64,000 nucleotides of DNA from the NCBI RefSeq assembly GCF_001282725.1, contig NZ_LN876587.1, positions 925,695 to 989,694 on the forward strand, written 5' to 3'. The DNA is from Inediibacterium massiliense (GTDB lineage Bacteria; Bacillota; Clostridia; Peptostreptococcales; Thermotaleaceae). Below, in pieces: positions 8,539 through 16,706 of the stretch; within the stretch, counting starts at the first letter, position 1; each line of letters opens with the position of its first letter. A program made the position numbers and the translations under genes. The notes beneath the pieces are model-generated. The model worked only from the letters and a program-made list of their open reading frames with translations, made no database searches and was not told the origin of the DNA.

Positions 8539-9537
8539 ATGAAAGTATTATTCCAAATTAGAAAAGATTATTTAAAAAATCCAGCTGGAGATACTGTGAT
8601 TTTTAACAATTTAAGAAAAAATTTGATTCAACTAGGAATAAAAGTAGATGCATATACAGATTGTAACATTGATTTACAAAAATATGATATGATCCATATT
8701 TTTAATACCATAAGAGTAAGAGAAACTTATGAATTTATTAGACATGCTAAAAAAAATGAAAAAAAAATTATACTTACTCCTATATATTGGGATTTAAAAG
8801 AATATTTCAAAACAACAGGGCAGAGTGAAAAACTAAAGTTTTGGGAAATGAGCGAAAAAAAAAGAGCGTTTATTTTCAAAAATTGTGATATGTATTTGCC
8901 TCATTGTCAAGAAGAAGCAGAACTGATTATTAAAAAATATGATTGTAATACACCTTATAAAGTGATTCCTTATGGAATAGATGAAAACTTTAATAAGGGA
9001 GAGACTCATTATTTAAAACAAAAATACGGAATAGATGAGTATATTCTATGTGTAGGAAGAATTCATATTCAGAAAAATCAATTAGGTCTTATCAAAGCTT
9101 TTCAAAGAGAAAAAATTCCTATCGTACTGGTAGGAGGAGTCAATGATGATATATATTTAAGAAAATGTATGAAAGAAGCAGGAGAAAATATATATTTTAT
9201 AAAAAATACGCAAAGGAGTCATCTGCCTTCTATTTATAAAAGTGCAAAGGTTCATGTCCTTCCTAGTTTTTTAGAATATCCAGGATTGGTAAACTTAGAG
9301 GCAGGGATTGCAGGATGTAATGTGATTACTACTCAAATAGGAACTGCAAAATCTATTTTAAAGGATTTTGCAGATTATTGTAATCCTTACGAAATCAATT
9401 CTATTTATAAAGAAACCATGAAAGCTTATGAAAAGAAGAAGAATACTCAACTACAAGAGTTCATAAAAGAACATTATACATGGGAAAAAATAGGATTCAC
9501 TGTAAAACAGATTTATGAGACGATGATATCTACATAA
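8539..9537 (+). CDS. GT4-family glycosyltransferase
   Basis: A 332-residue GT-B enzyme. The C-terminal half shows the family-4 layout: a linker YILCVGRIHIQKNQ, then PSFLEYPGLVNLEAGIAGC with the E-x7-E donor-binding pattern. The N-terminal half is shorter than in many GT4 enzymes, which gives a compact protein. A clear AAAGGAG precedes ATG 8539. It sits directly downstream of the 7814-8521 gene and may glycosylate that protein or an associated polymer. Acceptor and sugar are unknown. Confidence 0.85.
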   Translation: MKVLFQIRKDYLKNPAGDTVIFNNLRKNLIQLGIKVDAYTDCNIDLQKYDMIHIFNTIRVRETYEFIRHAKKNEKKIILTPIYWDLKEYFKTTGQSEKLKFWEMSEKKRAFIFKNCDMYLPHCQEEAELIIKKYDCNTPYKVIPYGIDENFNKGETHYLKQKYGIDEYILCVGRIHIQKNQLGLIKAFQREKIPIVLVGGVNDDIYLRKCMKEAGENIYFIKNTQRSHLPSIYKSAKVHVLPSFLEYPGLVNLEAGIAGCNVITTQIGTAKSILKDFADYCNPYEINSIYKETMKAYEKKKNTQLQEFIKEHYTWEKIGFTVKQIYETMIST

Positions 9538-9644
9538 AATGTAGTAATAATTTTAATATTCAAAAAACCATTTCAAATTTATTTTTATGAGATAGGAATA
9601 TGAATAAGAAGGAAAATATTTTTAAAATATAAATTTAAAAATGA

Positions 9645-9673
9645 TTGACTTTAATAAATAGAAATGATATGAT
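9645..9673 (+). promoter_or_regulatory. Sigma-A type promoter of the ABC transporter leader
   Basis: TTGACT at 9645-9650, a 17-bp spacer, then TATGAT at 9668-9673. Predicted transcription starts near 9680, just ahead of the AGGAGG that serves the leader peptide. Confidence 0.75.
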
Positions 9674-9703
9674 ATCAAATATAAATTTTAGGAGGAAAGA
9701 ATT

Positions 9704-9760
9704 ATGAAAAACTTATTAATTATAACAATCCAACATGTCTTTAATAGCCAATTTAGATAG
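9704..9760 (+). CDS. Putative 18-residue leader peptide
   Basis: ATG at 9704 follows AGGAGGAAAG and reads 18 codons to a TAG at 9760. The peptide starts MKNLLIITIQHV and shows no run of a single amino acid, so what is sensed is unclear. Its last codons contain TAGCCAA, which can pair with TTGGCTA at 9829-9835, and its stop codon abuts the first hairpin. This layout is typical of ribosome-position-dependent attenuation. Confidence 0.5.
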   Translation: MKNLLIITIQHVFNSQFR

Positions 9761-9835
9761 GGTTTGTACTGAAAGTTGACATAGGTACAAACCCAGAAAT
9801 TCTTTGAATTCAAAGGTTTGTATCTATGTTGGCTA
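9760..9835 (+). promoter_or_regulatory. Mutually exclusive leader hairpins (attenuator-like)
   Basis: GGGTTTGTAC (9760-9769) pairs perfectly with GTACAAACCC (9785-9794). The same segment, extended to ACATAGGTACAAACC (9779-9793), can instead pair with GGTTTGTATCTATGT (9815-9829) with one wobble. Only one of these stems can form at a time. A palindrome, CTTTGAATTCAAAG, lies at 9802-9815. Confidence 0.65.
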
Positions 9836-9867
9836 TAAAATATAAGTGTTTCATAATTATTTTATAG

Positions 9868-9897
9868 AAAGCCACATAGATCATCTATGTGGCTTTT
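9868..9897 (+). terminator. Leader terminator 1
   Basis: AAAGCCACATAGAT pairs with ATCTATGTGGCTTT, followed by a broken T tract (TTTTACGTTTTTT). The stem is related in sequence to segments of the upstream leader hairpins. Confidence 0.75.
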
Positions 9898-9922
9898 ACG
9901 TTTTTTCTTTATATCTTTATTG

Positions 9923-9954
9923 AAAAGCCACATGGAGTGCCATGTGGCTTTTTG
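9923..9954 (+). terminator. Leader terminator 2
   Basis: AAAAGCCACATGG pairs with CCATGTGGCTTTT around a 4-nt loop, then TTT. It ends about 30 bp ahead of the permease start. Its stem is a near copy of terminator 1. Confidence 0.8.
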
Positions 9955-9983
9955 CATACAAAAATATAGAGAGGAGAATTTTT

Positions 9984-10835
9984 ATGGAAATAGTAATGAG
10001 TGTATTGGCACAAAGTCTAATTTTATCCATTATGGTGTTAGGGGTGTATATAAGTTATAAAATTTTAGATTTTCCAGATTTATCTGCAGATGGAAGCTTT
10101 ACTTTAGGAGGAGCAATAATAGCTGTGATGTTAAAGGGGGGGACATCTCCAATTGTAGGAAGTTTATTGGCTATAGTAGCTGGAGCAATAGCAGGACTAT
10201 TAACAGGAATACTTCATGTAAAACTTAGAATATCGAATTTACTTTCTGGAATTTTAGTGATGGGAATTTTGTATTCATTCAATTTAAGGATTATGGGAAA
10301 AGCGAATATTCCTATTTTCAGCGAAACAAATATATTTTATCATTTTAATCCTTTTATGATTGCTGTTATATTTGTTGTTATCATTAAAATTTTTATAGAC
10401 CTATTTTTAAAAACAGGATTGGGATATACATTAAAGGGTGTTGGAGATAATCCTCAGATGATTCAATCATTAGGAATAGAAATAGGAAAAATTAAAATAT
10501 TAGGCATGATGATCTCTAATGGACTGATTGCATTTTCAGGGAGTATGATGGCACAATACCAAGGATTTACAGATATATCTATGGGTATAGGGACACTTGT
10601 ATTGGGAATAGCATCTATCATTATTGGAACATCAATCATAAAAAAGACAAAATTGATACAGGAGACAACTTTAGTAATAATAGGTACATTGATTTATCAA
10701 ATTACTATATATTTTGCTATGAATATAGGACTTACTCCAGTTGATTTAAAGATGATTACATCTTTAGTAATAATTATATTTTTAGCCATTAGTGGAATGA
10801 AAAACAAAAGAGGGGAGGTGGATTGCAAATGTTAA
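9984..10835 (+). CDS. ABC transporter permease, TrpY-type
   Basis: A 283-residue integral membrane protein of the BPD_transp_2 type with about eight hydrophobic segments. LDFPDLSADGSFTLGGA near residue 27 and GVGDNPQMIQSLGI near residue 153 are characteristic of the permease paired with PF04392 binding proteins (TrpXYZ-like). ATG 9984 follows GAGAGGAG; the upstream in-frame extension lies within the terminator and is rejected. It overlaps the ATPase gene by a few bases. Substrate is probably tryptophan or another small aromatic, by analogy only. Confidence 0.85.
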   Translation: MEIVMSVLAQSLILSIMVLGVYISYKILDFPDLSADGSFTLGGAIIAVMLKGGTSPIVGSLLAIVAGAIAGLLTGILHVKLRISNLLSGILVMGILYSFNLRIMGKANIPIFSETNIFYHFNPFMIAVIFVVIIKIFIDLFLKTGLGYTLKGVGDNPQMIQSLGIEIGKIKILGMMISNGLIAFSGSMMAQYQGFTDISMGIGTLVLGIASIIIGTSIIKKTKLIQETTLVIIGTLIYQITIYFAMNIGLTPVDLKMITSLVIIIFLAISGMKNKRGEVDCKC

Positions 10836-11584
10836 AAATTCAAAATTTATCAAAGAGCTTTTACAATTCTTATATAGGTGAAAATAGATTGTTTTCAAAT
10901 CTCAATTTAGATATTCATAAAGGTGATTTTGTAAGCATTATTGGTAGCAATGGTACAGGTAAGTCAACGTTACTAAATATTATCTCAGGAGATATTCAGG
11001 AAACATCAGGAAATATTGTACTTGAAGAAAAAGATATTATCCACATGCAAAATCATAAAAGAACTAAAATCATAAGTAGAGTTTTTCAAAATCCAGCTGT
11101 AGGGACATGTCCTTCTATGACAGTAAGAGAAAATCTATCTTTAGCATTAAATAAAGGCAAATTGATTACTCTTAAATATTGTTTAAGATACAAGACCGAG
11201 GATTTAGAAAAGTTATTAGAGGATATATCCTTAGATTTAAAAAGCCTATTAGATGTAGAAGTAAAATATCTTTCAGGTGGACAAAGACAGGCTTTATCAT
11301 TAATTATGGCAAGTGTATGTAATCCAAAGGTATTGTTATTAGATGAACATACAGCTGCATTAGATCCTAAAACATCTAGTGAAGTGATGAAACTCACTGA
11401 AAAAATTGTAAAAGAAAAAAATATGATTACATTGATGGTAACGCATAATTTAAAGGATGCCATACAGTATGGGAACAGACTTATTATGTTGCATAAAGGT
11501 CAGGTTATATTAGATTTAGATGAAGAACAAAAGAAAAGAATCACTGTGGAAGATATATTAAAAAAATTTGAATATGCAGTATAA
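10829..11584 (+). CDS. ABC transporter ATPase, TrpZ-type
   Basis: A 251-residue ATP-binding subunit. Walker A GSNGTGKST is near residue 39, the signature LSGGQRQALSL near residue 148, Walker B VLLLDEHTAALD near residue 170, and the H-loop in VTHNLKDA. ATG 10829 is chosen over the TTG 6 bp upstream because of spacing from AGGGGAGGTGG. It overlaps the permease by 7 bp and ends 13 bp before the binding protein, so the three form one operon. Confidence 0.92.
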   Translation: MLKIQNLSKSFYNSYIGENRLFSNLNLDIHKGDFVSIIGSNGTGKSTLLNIISGDIQETSGNIVLEEKDIIHMQNHKRTKIISRVFQNPAVGTCPSMTVRENLSLALNKGKLITLKYCLRYKTEDLEKLLEDISLDLKSLLDVEVKYLSGGQRQALSLIMASVCNPKVLLLDEHTAALDPKTSSEVMKLTEKIVKEKNMITLMVTHNLKDAIQYGNRLIMLHKGQVILDLDEEQKKRITVEDILKKFEYAV

Positions 11585-11597
11585 AGGAGGAAATATT

Positions 11598-12557
11598 ATG
11601 AAAAAGATAATTGTGGGAATGTTAATTATAGTAAGTATTTTATCAGGATGTGCAAAAACAGAAGATACAAAGAAAGTAATCCATATAGGGATTAATCAAA
11701 TTGTAGAATATGTGGCATTAGATCAAAATAGGGAAGGATTTATCAAGGCTCTTGAGGATAGTGGCTATAAAGATGGAGAAAATATACAAATAGATTATCA
11801 AAATGCTCAAGGAGATATTGCTGTAGCTCAAACCATAGCAAAGAAATTTTCATCAGAAAAAAAAGATTTGATTTTTGCTATAGGTACTCCTGCAGCCCAA
11901 GGGGCAGTGAATACAACAAAAGAAATACCAATTATGATTAGTTCTGTTACAGATCCAGTACAAGCTGAATTAGTAAAATCTATGGAAAAGCCTGAAACAA
12001 ATGTATCAGGAACTTCAGATTATTTGCCTGTGGAAAAGCAATTGGAGTTGATCAAACAACTTGTACCGAAGGCAAAAAAAATAGGGTTTATCTATAATAC
12101 AAGTGAAGTAAATTCAGAAGTTCAATTAAATGAGCTCAAAAAGGTTGCAAAGGATTATGAAATTGTTCCTGCAGGAGTGACGAGTACAAATGAAGTCAAT
12201 AGTAATATTGTGAGCTTAATCAAAAAGATAGATGTATTGTATGTACCAACAGATCAATTAATTGTATCATCTATGCCTATCATTGCAAAGCATACATTAG
12301 AAGCAAAGATACCTGTTATTGCAGCTGAAAAGGGAAGTGTAGAATCAGGAGCATTAGCTACTGTAGGAATTAATTATTATAAATTAGGCTATGAAACAGG
12401 CAAAATGGCAGCTTCTGTATTAAAAGGAGAGGATATTTCTAAAATGCCAATTAAAATATCTGATGAAACAGATGTATACATTAATGAAGATAGTTTAAAA
12501 ATATTAAATATTCCAAAACCGTCTCTTAAAAATGTTCAATATATAAAAACAAAATAA
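11598..12557 (+). CDS. ABC transporter substrate-binding lipoprotein (PF04392, TrpX-type)
   Basis: A 319-residue lipoprotein. The signal peptide ends in the lipobox LSGC (near residue 20), so it is anchored outside the membrane. The mature part is a two-lobed periplasmic-binding fold of the ABC_sub_bind family: IGINQIVEYVALDQNREGF, then PIMISSVTDPVQAELVKSM, then GFIYNTSEVNSEVQ. ATG 11598 follows AAAGGAGGAAA. It forms a complete importer with the two preceding genes. Tryptophan is the known ligand of characterised relatives, but the leader peptide has no Trp codon, so specificity is open. Confidence 0.88.
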   Translation: MKKIIVGMLIIVSILSGCAKTEDTKKVIHIGINQIVEYVALDQNREGFIKALEDSGYKDGENIQIDYQNAQGDIAVAQTIAKKFSSEKKDLIFAIGTPAAQGAVNTTKEIPIMISSVTDPVQAELVKSMEKPETNVSGTSDYLPVEKQLELIKQLVPKAKKIGFIYNTSEVNSEVQLNELKKVAKDYEIVPAGVTSTNEVNSNIVSLIKKIDVLYVPTDQLIVSSMPIIAKHTLEAKIPVIAAEKGSVESGALATVGINYYKLGYETGKMAASVLKGEDISKMPIKISDETDVYINEDSLKILNIPKPSLKNVQYIKTK

Positions 12558-12626
12558 ATTTGATATAATAGCGATATATATTGAAAATATAATTGATTGA
12601 TAAAATGAGACTGGGAGGATATAAAA

Positions 12627-12848
12627 ATGGCAGAAATCAAGTATGAAATTCAAGAAACTATTGGAGCTGTTTCAGAATCATCTAAAGGATGGACAAAAGA
12701 ATTAAATTTAATAAGCTGGAATGGTAGAGAAGCAAAATATGACTTGAGAGATTGGGCTCCAGAGCATGAAAAGATGGGAAAAGGAATCACTCTTACCCAA
12801 GAAGAATTAAAAAAGTTAAGAGAGATTTTAAATCAAATGGAGTTATAA
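12627..12848 (+). CDS. YdbC/PC4-family nucleic-acid-binding protein
   Basis: A 73-residue protein matching the small bacterial YdbC family, which has the fold of the eukaryotic coactivator PC4 and binds single-stranded DNA. Visible blocks are SKGWTKELNLISWNGREAKYD, split by strand breaks, then DLRDWAPEHEKMGKGITLT, all typical. It stands alone between the transporter and a strong terminator, with a GGGAGG ribosome site. Confidence 0.92.
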   Translation: MAEIKYEIQETIGAVSESSKGWTKELNLISWNGREAKYDLRDWAPEHEKMGKGITLTQEELKKLREILNQMEL

Positions 12849-12874
12849 AAGTGTTTATAGGATAGATACAGAAA

Positions 12875-12907
12875 AAGAACTGATCTTATGGGTCAGTTCT
12901 TTTTTTT
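12875..12907 (+). terminator. Rho-independent terminator
   Basis: AAGAACTGA and TCAGTTCTT form a stem followed by eight Ts, downstream of the PC4-like gene. Confidence 0.9.
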
Positions 12908-13074
12908 GTATGATAAGAGATTGTGTGTTGAATCCATATCATTACTATAGGGTTATTCTAAAAAATAGGTAACCATTTCTAAAAAGAATACATAGTGTAA
13001 ATTGAGTAGATAAAATAAGAAAATAATTAGGATCATTCATCATAAGATAAAGAAATATAGAATGGAGGAGGAGT

Positions 13075-13860
13075 ATGAAAGTAGTTATTTTGTGTGGAGG
13101 AAAAGGCTTAAGAATGAAAGGCGAGGATGATCTTCCAAAACCTCTACAAAAGGTAGGGGATAAACCTATATTATGGCATATTATGAAGACGTATATGTAT
13201 TATGGATTGGATGAATTTATTTTACTTTTAGGATATGAGGGAGAAAAAATAAAGGAATATTTTATGAATGATTATTGGAAAAATAACAATTTTGTATTAG
13301 ATAGAAGAGAAAATAAAATTCATATTATGGAAGAATATGAAAAGTGGAAAATTACTTTTGTAGATACAGGAAAAGAAACCATGACAGGTGGAAGAATCAA
13401 ACAGATTGAAAGCTTAATTGATGATGAAACCTTTATGCTTACCTATGGAGATGGACTTTCTGATATTCATATTAAAAATTTATTAGATTTTCATAATAAA
13501 CATAAAAAAATTGCTACACTTGCAGGTATTCAAAAGAATAGTTCTTATGGACAATTGACTGTAAAGAATCACATTGCTAAATCTTTTGAAGAGAAGCCTT
13601 CTACTGGAGAAATCATAAATGGTGGATTTTTTGTATTGAATAAAAAAATATTTGAGTACATTTCAGATGAAAAAAATTGTATATTTGAACAAGAACCTTT
13701 GATAAATCTTACAAAAGATGGACAATTGGCGGTTTATCCTCACAAGGGGTTTTGGATAGGAATAGATACTTATAAAGAATTAGTACTTGTTAATGAAATG
13801 TGCAGTCAAAAAAAAGCCCCATGGGAGGTATGGAAAAATGAAGAATCATTGGAAAAATAG
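13075..13860 (+). CDS. Glucose-1-phosphate cytidylyltransferase (RfbF-like)
   Basis: A 261-residue nucleotidyltransferase of normal family length. It makes CDP-glucose from CTP and glucose-1-phosphate. Seen: an N-terminal [10 protein letters not shown] nucleotide-binding loop, [18 protein letters not shown] with the signature lysine, and [10 protein letters not shown] with the metal-binding aspartate. AATGGAGGAGG precedes ATG 13075. The next gene is a matching dehydratase that overlaps its 3' end by 23 bp, so the pair makes a CDP-4-keto-6-deoxyhexose. Confidence 0.88.
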   Translation: MKVVILCGGKGLRMKGEDDLPKPLQKVGDKPILWHIMKTYMYYGLDEFILLLGYEGEKIKEYFMNDYWKNNNFVLDRRENKIHIMEEYEKWKITFVDTGKETMTGGRIKQIESLIDDETFMLTYGDGLSDIHIKNLLDFHNKHKKIATLAGIQKNSSYGQLTVKNHIAKSFEEKPSTGEIINGGFFVLNKKIFEYISDEKNCIFEQEPLINLTKDGQLAVYPHKGFWIGIDTYKELVLVNEMCSQKKAPWEVWKNEESLEK

Positions 13861-14806
13861 AAATGTATTTATTACAGGGGCTACAGGATTTTTAGGAGGA
13901 TATTTAACAAATAGATTAATAGAAAAAGGAGCAAATATAACTGCTTTATTTAGAGATCGCATTCAAAATATAAAATTAAGTGAAGATATAAATTGGATAG
14001 AAGGAGATCTAAAAGATAGAACTTTATTAGAAAGAATACTAGGAGAATATGAAATTGATACAGTGTTTCATTTAGCTGCTCAAGCTATTGTAGGAATTGC
14101 TAATAAAAATCCTATATCTACTTTTGAATCCAATGTATTAGGAACATGGAATATACTAGAAGCTTGCAGGAGAAGTCCTTCTGTTAAAAATATTATTGTA
14201 GCTTCTAGTGATAAAGCATATGGAGAGCAGGAGCTTCCTTATAAAGAAGAGATGGCCCTTATGGGAAAACATCCTTATGATGTATCTAAAAGCTGTGCAG
14301 ATTTAATGAGTATGTCTTATTATCATACCTATAAACTTCCTGTTTGTGTTACAAGATGTGGGAATTTATATGGAGGAGGAGATATGAACTTTAATCGAAT
14401 TATTCCTCAGACGATTGAGTTTGTTTTAAATCAAAAATCTCCTATTATTCGAAGTGATGGAACTTTTGTGAGAGATTATTTTTATGTAGAAGATGCAGTG
14501 GAGGCTTATTTATTGTTAGGAGAAAAAATGAGTGAACTTAAGTTGTATGGAGAAGCTTTTAATTTTGGTAGTGAAGGATATTTATCTGTATTAGAAATTG
14601 TAAATCTCATATTAAAGGTAATGAATAGTCATCTAAAACCTATTATTTTAAATGAAGGAAATCATGAAATTAAAAATCAATATCTTTCTATAGAAAAAGC
14701 AAAACAAATATTAAATTGGAAGCCTCATTTTACTTTAGATGAGGGACTGAAAAAAACTATCAATTGGTATAAGAAATATGCTCAAGGAGAGGTGAGATAT
14801 GGATAA
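13838..14806 (+). CDS. CDP-glucose 4,6-dehydratase-like SDR enzyme (RfbG-like)
   Basis: A 322-residue extended short-chain dehydrogenase. The NAD-binding motif is GATGFLGG near residue 16, the catalytic serine region is [10 protein letters not shown] near residue 124, and YDVSK near residue 147 is the YxxxK pair. The SDK form (rather than TDE) is as expected for CDP-glucose dehydratases. ATG 13838 fits GGGAGGT inside the previous gene; the frame opens earlier but without a ribosome site. It overlaps the following glycosyltransferase gene by 8 bp, so an operon is likely. Confidence 0.87.
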   Translation: MKNHWKNRNVFITGATGFLGGYLTNRLIEKGANITALFRDRIQNIKLSEDINWIEGDLKDRTLLERILGEYEIDTVFHLAAQAIVGIANKNPISTFESNVLGTWNILEACRRSPSVKNIIVASSDKAYGEQELPYKEEMALMGKHPYDVSKSCADLMSMSYYHTYKLPVCVTRCGNLYGGGDMNFNRIIPQTIEFVLNQKSPIIRSDGTFVRDYFYVEDAVEAYLLLGEKMSELKLYGEAFNFGSEGYLSVLEIVNLILKVMNSHLKPIILNEGNHEIKNQYLSIEKAKQILNWKPHFTLDEGLKKTINWYKKYAQGEVRYG

Positions 14807-15716
14807 TGGTTTTTGTATGGTCGTATCTAAATATAGGATATATCAAGGAATAGTACTCATAGAATCATTATTTGAAAATATAGAAAGTCCCCAAGTATTT
14901 GTTTTGTGCATGGATCATGAAGGATATGAAATTTTATCTAATTATAAGAAAAATAATATAAAAGTAATTTCTATTGACGACATAGAGGATGAACTACTTC
15001 TTTCTAAAAAAAGAGAAAGAACCTTTAATGCATATTGCTGGACGCTTAAACCTGTATTTTTAGAATATGTAATCAAGCATTTTTCAAATATAAAAAGGGT
15101 AACTTATTTAGATGCTGATCTTTATTTTTTTAATGATATGCAATCTATTTTCGAAGAAAATATCCATACTTCTGTGTTATTATCAAACCATCATTATACA
15201 AAGAGCTTAAAAAAATATGAAGCTATATGTGGAAAATATAATTCAGGGTTTATTAGTTTTAAAAGAGATGAAAAAGGGCTTAATGCATTAAAATGGTGGA
15301 AAGAAAAGTGTTTGTCATGGTGTAGTGAAGTTATTGAAAAAGAGAGATTTGGAGATCAAAAATATTTAGATAAAATGATTCTTTTATGGGATGGAGTAGA
15401 AGAAATTAAAACAATCGGAGTGAATATAGGTTTTTGGAATCATGGAAGATATAAAACAAGTATAGTAAAGGATAAGGTATATATTAATAATGTTCCTTTA
15501 ATTTTTTATCATTTTGCAGGATTTAGAATTTTAAATGAACAAGAATTTGCAATTATCGTTGGATTTAGAAATGAATTTATAGATCATATATATCTTCCAT
15601 ATATGAAAAAAATTCAAAAATCTATTGAAATAGTAAAAAATATTTCTCCGCATTTTCCAAAATATTTTCATGATAAAAGTTTATTACAAGGAGTAACTAT
15701 TTATACCATTTCTTAA
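14799..15716 (+). CDS. GT-A fold glycosyltransferase, paralogue of the next gene
   Basis: A 305-residue GT-A glycosyltransferase. The DxD metal site is in [13 protein letters not shown] near residue 106. Further conserved blocks are [13 protein letters not shown], a KWWKEKC motif and [10 protein letters not shown]. The last two occur in the same order in the 15733-16668 protein, so they are tandem paralogues. No membrane segment or signal peptide is seen. Position in the CDP-sugar operon suggests it adds a deoxysugar to a surface polymer; this is inferred. Confidence 0.82.
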   Translation: MDNGFCMVVSKYRIYQGIVLIESLFENIESPQVFVLCMDHEGYEILSNYKKNNIKVISIDDIEDELLLSKKRERTFNAYCWTLKPVFLEYVIKHFSNIKRVTYLDADLYFFNDMQSIFEENIHTSVLLSNHHYTKSLKKYEAICGKYNSGFISFKRDEKGLNALKWWKEKCLSWCSEVIEKERFGDQKYLDKMILLWDGVEEIKTIGVNIGFWNHGRYKTSIVKDKVYINNVPLIFYHFAGFRILNEQEFAIIVGFRNEFIDHIYLPYMKKIQKSIEIVKNISPHFPKYFHDKSLLQGVTIYTIS

Positions 15717-15732
15717 ATGGGGGAGAAAGGAT

Positions 15733-16668
15733 ATGAGTAAGTTTCATTTTTCTACGGTTATATCTAATGAGTATTTATATAAAGTACTTGTTATGTATAA
15801 AAGTCTTAAAAAGTATTGTAATGATTTTAAATTATATATTTTGTGTATAGACCAATGGGCATATAACATCTTATATGATTTAAAACTTTCATATGTAGTA
15901 CCTATTCATGTAGCTAGTATAGAAGATATTCATTTAAAGAAAATAAAATATGCTCGTACAAAAGGAGAATATGCATGGACTCTAAAGCCTGCCATGATGC
16001 ATTATATGATGATACATTTCAAAGATGCAAAATATTTTGCTCATTTAGATGGTGATCTTTATTTTTATGATGATATAGAAAAAATATTTAATGAAAATCA
16101 TGAAGCCTCTCTTTATTTGACAGATCATTATAATTCAAAAAAATTTTTAAATACCTATGATATAACTGGAAAATATAATACAGGATTTGTAGGATGTAGG
16201 AATGATAAAATAGGTTTTAAGGCAGTAAAATGGTGGAAGGAACAATGTATTCTTTGGTGTTATAAAGATGCAGATATAGAAAATAAGAGGTTTGGAGATC
16301 AAAGATATGTAGAAATGTGGGAGGAAAAATTTTCAAATGTACATGTAATAAAAACAATAGGAGCCAATGTAGCCATATGGAATATAGATAATTATAGGTT
16401 ATCTTCCAAAGAAGATCATCTATATGTAGAAGATGAAAAAATAATTTTTTATCATTTTTCAGGACTAAGTATATACAATGATCAAGAATTTAATCTTTCT
16501 TGGTTTGAAGGATTATCAGATCAAATTGTAAAATATATTTATATACCTTATTTAAAAGAATTAAATGATATGATTCAATATATTAAAAAAAGATATCTTA
16601 AAATCGAAAAAGGATGGATCAAAAGAGGGAGTATTAGAGATATTCACTATTTTCATTTACAAAAATAA
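15733..16668 (+). CDS. GT-A fold glycosyltransferase, second paralogue
   Basis: A 311-residue paralogue of the previous gene, 16 bp downstream. The DxD motif is AHLDGDLYFYDD; GKYNTGFVGCRND, KWWKEQC and RFGDQRYVEMW follow at the same spacing. Two closely similar transferases in a row usually make alternating linkages or use related acceptors. GGGGGAGAAAGG precedes ATG 15733. It ends at a strong bidirectional terminator, which closes the operon. Confidence 0.82.
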   Translation: MSKFHFSTVISNEYLYKVLVMYKSLKKYCNDFKLYILCIDQWAYNILYDLKLSYVVPIHVASIEDIHLKKIKYARTKGEYAWTLKPAMMHYMMIHFKDAKYFAHLDGDLYFYDDIEKIFNENHEASLYLTDHYNSKKFLNTYDITGKYNTGFVGCRNDKIGFKAVKWWKEQCILWCYKDADIENKRFGDQRYVEMWEEKFSNVHVIKTIGANVAIWNIDNYRLSSKEDHLYVEDEKIIFYHFSGLSIYNDQEFNLSWFEGLSDQIVKYIYIPYLKELNDMIQYIKKRYLKIEKGWIKRGSIRDIHYFHLQK

Positions 16669-16699
16669 TAAGCAAAGACTTTAGTCTTTGCTTATCTTT
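16669..16699. terminator. Bidirectional terminator
   Basis: TAAGCAAAGACT pairs perfectly with AGTCTTTGCTTA around a 2-nt loop, between the convergent glycosyltransferase and calcium ATPase genes. Confidence 0.88.
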
Positions 16700-16706
16700 T
16701 TTGCAT

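Noticed and set aside
9704-9983. T-box riboswitch ahead of the ABC transporter
   Set aside because: No GGGTGG-x-ACCGCG core is present; only competing hairpins and a peptide were found.
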